Below, in pieces: positions 60,860 to 64,000 of a stretch of 64,000 nt of DNA. Position 1 is the stretch's first letter. Every line of letters starts with the position of its first letter. Below the pieces are notes generated by a model, which worked only from the letters and a program-made list of their open reading frames with translations, was not told where the DNA came from and made no database searches. A program made the position numbers and the translations under genes. The stretch is from Bacteroidota bacterium (GTDB lineage: Bacteria > Bacteroidota > Bacteroidia > NS11-12g > UBA955), in contig JAUXOK010000023.1 of NCBI GenBank assembly GCA_030682255.1, positions 148,589 to 212,588 on the forward strand. Reading direction: 5' to 3'.

Positions 60860-63349
60860 TCACCATCGCCATACTGCCATTACTCTTCCTGTAAAGACAT
60901 TGGCATTGTCTAGATGCCATAATTTGTGTATCCTATCGTATCTACTTAATAAACTTAATGTAAAGTTTCTCATCAAATGAACATTAAACTGCAAACCACC
61001 ACCTATTTTATAAGCCCCATTTTTAAACTTTGTGCGTTCTCCAATTACTCCAATTGAGCTTTTTACATTTGCTAAATAGGTGTGATTAAATTGTATGGAT
61101 TCTGAATTTAATGAATCAACAAAAGGAGCTGTTATGTTTCTCATCCAACTCACTACACTGATGTTTTTACTGCCTATTTGAACCGTGTGTGTGGTATTTA
61201 GCATCTTATAGGCTACCAACCCTGTTTGATTTATTTCTATTCCTGAACGAACATAGGAAGCTAAACCCATCCAATTCAGGGATTTATATCTTCTTTTGTA
61301 AGTTAATATGGCATTGGTAATCGAAAATTGATTATTGGTTTTATAAAGACTATCTGGATGGTTATTGTCTTGTTGATATGGACTATAACTTAATGTTAAA
61401 TTGGGGTGTTTTTCAAAAGTGGTAGATACTTTAATGCCGTATCCTTTCAATCTGTTGATGGCTTGACTTATCTCAACCAAATTATCTCTTAACTCTTTGT
61501 ATGATGCCGAAAGTTTCACTTTCTTTTTAAACATTTTGTGCTCAAACTTTCCTTCCACTTCTCTGAAATTTCTTCTTAAAAATGGATTACCGACACTTTT
61601 AAATCCTAATCCTGTTTGTCTTAAAACCATTTCAAACTTTGTGTTTTCGGAGAGTGTATGAATAGCTTTGATATTATATGAACGGAAATCAGTTGGTCTA
61701 AATATTTCTTTTGAAGAACCTTGAGCTTTGATAACTTTAGTAGATGAAAAATCTCTATAAATACTTTGTGCTACATCGGTTTGTATTTCTGTAGATTTTA
61801 AAAAAGTGTATCTGCCTCCAATATTCACTACTGTATTTTTAATTTGAACATTATTGTTATTGATTTCATTGGGATTATTCTCTTGTTTTGTGTCATAAGC
61901 GTGTAGCAGTTCTACTGCCAAATAATCTTTTTTAAATTCGCCTAATCCAAATCTACTAACTACTATATTTCTATCAAACGCTGGTAAATTATTAGAAAAC
62001 ATTCCAGTAAATTGTTTGGTGGTTTTACCCAATGTTAAATCATAGAAATAGCCTTTTCTATTAACACCAATATCAATGCCCTTTACCGAAGCCGCAAACA
62101 GTGTGTGTTCTGAATATTGAGGATTTACAACCCCTATGCCAAACCTATCTATTGACAATGCATGTTGCATTAATTTATTGCCTTTCATTTGTTCTTTTGC
62201 TAAGGCTCTTAAATCATCTGGATTTTTTACTCCATTGGCTTTTTGAGCAATTTTTAATGAATCATGCTGGCGCAATGCCTCTATGTCTTTTTTCTTTTGA
62301 TTTAACTCATCTAACTTTTGTTGAAGTTTAAGATACTTTGCCATTTGCATTGAATCGCTTTTGCTTGTCCAATTCCCAGAGCTTGACAATAGTGAGTCTC
62401 CTACATCATTTTTGTGTCTTAATAGTATGGAGTCTTTTTTAAGCTGAAATTCTCTTTCTAGCTTTTTCTTTTCTTCTTCTCCTGCATTTTTAAGTTTGTT
62501 TTCTAATTTAATCTTCTCCTTTTCTATTTGCTCTTGGGCTTTCTTTTCAGCTTGTTCTTGAATCTCCTTTTTAAATTGATCAATATTGGGATTTCTATTT
62601 TTCAATCCATTGAGTTCATTTTCATATCTTTGGGTTTCAATATTGTTTTTTTGAATATCTAATTGCCTTAGTCTATCTGTTTTCTTGGCTTCGTCAATCT
62701 GTTTTTGCAAATCAGATGCTGCTTTTTGTCTGAAGGCATTGGCATCAAACCTAAAGGTAAAAAAATTGTTTTTATATACATTGTTTGCTTCTGTGGTAAA
62801 AAAGAAATTGGCTCTAAAAGGAAGTCCTAAAAGAGTTACGGTTGGAGAAACATACAATCTGCTGTACATCAATTCATTTCTCATCAATGGGTTTTGTGCT
62901 GTGGTTGCGAAATTTTCCGAACGAATTTCGCCTGATAAAATGATGAGTTTTTTTCCTTGAAAACTCTTTTTTACCATAGACTTTGCTTGATTTTTTAAGC
63001 CTGTTGGGGTTTCTTTTATTTTTGTTATAGGTTCTTGTATGCTTGATTTGCCTTGGTTTTTTATATCTTTTTTATAATTAGACCTGCTAGAACTGTCTAT
63101 TTTGCCTTCTATTGTATTAATCTTATTATTTGCCGATGAATTAATTTCAGATTTTGCATTTTTAAAGCTGGAATCTACAGATTTATGTTGTTTTTCTTTC
63201 TCTTCGCTTACTTTTAGTTTGGTTAAACTATCAGAATATTGCATTTTTATGCGACTACTATTGTCCATGTTTTGGGCATTAATAGACATTATTAAGAAAT
63301 TAAACAATAATATTAGAATTGAATGATTCAAATTGAAATAGTTATACAA
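60860..63349 (-). CDS. large outer-membrane beta-barrel protein with internal coiled coil
   Basis: An 829-residue protein of no recognised family. A signal peptide (HSILILLFNFLIMSINAQ) is followed by a Ser/Lys-rich stretch (28-130), a short beta region with GLPFRANFFFTTEAN, a charged coiled coil of about 190 residues (about 208-400, runs of Lys, Glu and Gln), then about 430 residues of alternating strands ending in VFTGRVMAVWRW, an aromatic C-terminus as in outer-membrane barrels. Transport or T9SS-related surface assembly is conceivable, not shown. It is 63 bases after the recombinase gene, on the same strand, with its own -7 box. Confidence 0.65.
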   Translation of the reverse strand: MYNYFNLNHSILILLFNFLIMSINAQNMDNSSRIKMQYSDSLTKLKVSEEKEKQHKSVDSSFKNAKSEINSSANNKINTIEGKIDSSSRSNYKKDIKNQGKSSIQEPITKIKETPTGLKNQAKSMVKKSFQGKKLIILSGEIRSENFATTAQNPLMRNELMYSRLYVSPTVTLLGLPFRANFFFTTEANNVYKNNFFTFRFDANAFRQKAASDLQKQIDEAKKTDRLRQLDIQKNNIETQRYENELNGLKNRNPNIDQFKKEIQEQAEKKAQEQIEKEKIKLENKLKNAGEEEKKKLEREFQLKKDSILLRHKNDVGDSLLSSSGNWTSKSDSMQMAKYLKLQQKLDELNQKKKDIEALRQHDSLKIAQKANGVKNPDDLRALAKEQMKGNKLMQHALSIDRFGIGVVNPQYSEHTLFAASVKGIDIGVNRKGYFYDLTLGKTTKQFTGMFSNNLPAFDRNIVVSRFGLGEFKKDYLAVELLHAYDTKQENNPNEINNNNVQIKNTVVNIGGRYTFLKSTEIQTDVAQSIYRDFSSTKVIKAQGSSKEIFRPTDFRSYNIKAIHTLSENTKFEMVLRQTGLGFKSVGNPFLRRNFREVEGKFEHKMFKKKVKLSASYKELRDNLVEISQAINRLKGYGIKVSTTFEKHPNLTLSYSPYQQDNNHPDSLYKTNNQFSITNAILTYKRRYKSLNWMGLASYVRSGIEINQTGLVAYKMLNTTHTVQIGSKNISVVSWMRNITAPFVDSLNSESIQFNHTYLANVKSSIGVIGERTKFKNGAYKIGGGLQFNVHLMRNFTLSLLSRYDRIHKLWHLDNANVFTGRVMAVWRW

Positions 63350-63374
63350 ATCAATGTAATTTATTTGAATAAAA

Positions 63375-63382
63375 CAAACGTA
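63375..63382 (-). promoter_or_regulatory. -7 box of the large outer-membrane protein gene
   Basis: Minus strand reads TACGTTTG, matching TAnnTTTG, 26 bases before the ATG; it lies in the gap after the recombinase gene. Confidence 0.45.
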
Positions 63383-63412
63383 AATAAATGTACTAGTTTG
63401 TAGTTGTTTTTA

Positions 63413-64000
63413 TTATAATATTTGTATCAATTTTGAGAAGGCTTTATCTGTTTCATCATCCTGAAAACTTTCAGAATATTTGACATATTTATAGAATTCT
63501 TTACTATTTACTGAATGACCACTTATCTTTCTAACAATTTGTTCAGGCATTCCTAATGTTAAAAGTGTTGTAATTGCTGTTTTACGCATGGTATGACTTG
63601 ATAATCTATCACAATACCTAAAAGATATTCCATTCTTTTTTACTTCTTTTTTTTGGCCATTAAAAACCCTTTGTTTTTCAACTGTGTATGTCCAACCCGC
63701 CAATTCTCCTAATATCTTAATATATCTGTTGAAATTCCATAAAGATATTTCAGGAAATAGTTTAGTGTTTGTTCTTCTTTTGTATTTATTGATAATTTCT
63801 TTGATATGATTGGGTATTTTTATTCTTGTTTGCGTATTCGTTTTTTTTGATGTTGTAAGAATGTATTGATTATTGTTTGCATAATGGATATTTGATTTTT
63901 TTAACGATATTAAATCAGAATATCTTAAACTAACTGTACAGCCGACAACAAATATATCTTTAATTACTTTTAAATCATCAGATAATGCATTTTCAAAATC
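63413..64000 (-). CDS. tyrosine recombinase/integrase, C-terminal part (partial)
   Basis: The minus-strand frame is open from the window edge to a stop at 63413 (195 codons), so the gene continues outside; a TTG near 63703 is internal, not a start. The catalytic domain is clear: CTVSLRYSDLISL (first Arg), SKKTNTQTRIKIP (Lys hairpin), SSHTMRKTAITTLL (H-x-x-R), KISGHS (His) and EFYKYVKYS with the nucleophile Tyr. Integrases of this Bacteroidota type move integrative elements, phages or invertible segments. It is transcribed toward tRNA-Asp, separated by the large outer-membrane protein gene. Confidence 0.9.
   Translation of the reverse strand, partial: DFENALSDDLKVIKDIFVVGCTVSLRYSDLISLKKSNIHYANNNQYILTTSKKTNTQTRIKIPNHIKEIINKYKRRTNTKLFPEISLWNFNRYIKILGELAGWTYTVEKQRVFNGQKKEVKKNGISFRYCDRLSSHTMRKTAITTLLTLGMPEQIVRKISGHSVNSKEFYKYVKYSESFQDDETDKAFSKLIQIL

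Noticed and set aside
63413..63703. A complete 96-residue integrase starting at a TTG
   Set aside because: The frame continues without a stop to the window edge and contains the first catalytic arginine upstream, so the short version is a truncated reading.

Overview
The window is a compact stretch of AT-rich chromosome from a member of the Bacteroidota. The evidence is mutually consistent. Promoters carry the TAnnTTTG -7 box of this phylum and there are no clear Shine-Dalgarno sites. The gene content includes type IX secretion (T9SS) parts and substrates, DUF2851, DUF3109, DUF4270, an exbB-exbD-exbD cluster, a GGGP synthase, a malic enzyme-phosphotransacetylase fusion and a FecA-like TonB receptor end. 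I cannot place it below phylum; the class could be Chitinophagia-, Sphingobacteriia- or Saprospiria-like.

Layout. 1-2.6 kb: end of a TonB-dependent receptor, then a histidine phosphatase divergent from a PaaI-type thioesterase and menF (menaquinone). 2.6-4.9 kb: radA with an accessory gene inserted behind it. 5-8.5 kb: exbB/orf/exbD/exbD operon and PspC/LiaF-type membrane proteins. 8.5-10.4 kb: a repetitive T9SS-exported protein. 10.5-14.9 kb: B12-dependent ribonucleotide reductase (with a terminator-like leader hairpin) and GGGP synthase. 15-18.2 kb: accessory zone with paired lipoproteins, a MITE-like element and a DUF4143 ATPase behind three 32-bp operator-like repeats. 18.3-31 kb: GT-C-like membrane protein, purK-purE, DUF3109, SprT, a minus-strand operon (DUF1573, SDR, crcB, a misnamed asparagine synthetase B), VWA lipoprotein, M13 peptidase, DUF2851. 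31-37 kb: PorE-like T9SS protein with an unusual C-terminal tail, then ahcY-nlpC-murQ. 37-45.9 kb: mixed core genes (iaaA-type peptidase, pdhC, tyrS) and accessory ones (TlpA-like, lipoprotein, GIY-YIG, CorC-type) separated by repeat-rich spacers. 45.9-60.3 kb: maeB, WD40 protein, ridA, cytochrome c peroxidase, cdsA, CPBP protease, dusB, O-methyltransferase, two T9SS substrates (one broken), EI24, GT5-only starch synthase, DUF4270, DAHP synthase. 60.3-64 kb: a decayed tRNA-Asp copy, the intact tRNA-Asp, a large outer-membrane protein and a tyrosine recombinase running off the edge.

The most unusual pattern is structural. At four places a terminal piece of a gene is repeated directly on the far side of one neighbouring gene: the radA 3' end (97 bp, identical), the maeB 3' end (about 80 bp, about 91%), the M13-peptidase 5' leader (30 bp, identical) and a T9SS-substrate signal-peptide segment (44 bp, one mismatch). 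In the first three a single accessory gene lies between the copies. This looks like repeated single-gene acquisition at gene edges with restoration of the edge, without any recombinase in the insert. Other points worth checking are two divergent gene pairs whose -7 boxes face each other, the tandem palindromic operator of the DUF4143 ATPase, two inactive retropepsin-like domains at the end of the PorE-like protein, and the tRNA-Asp relic with an inserted palindrome.
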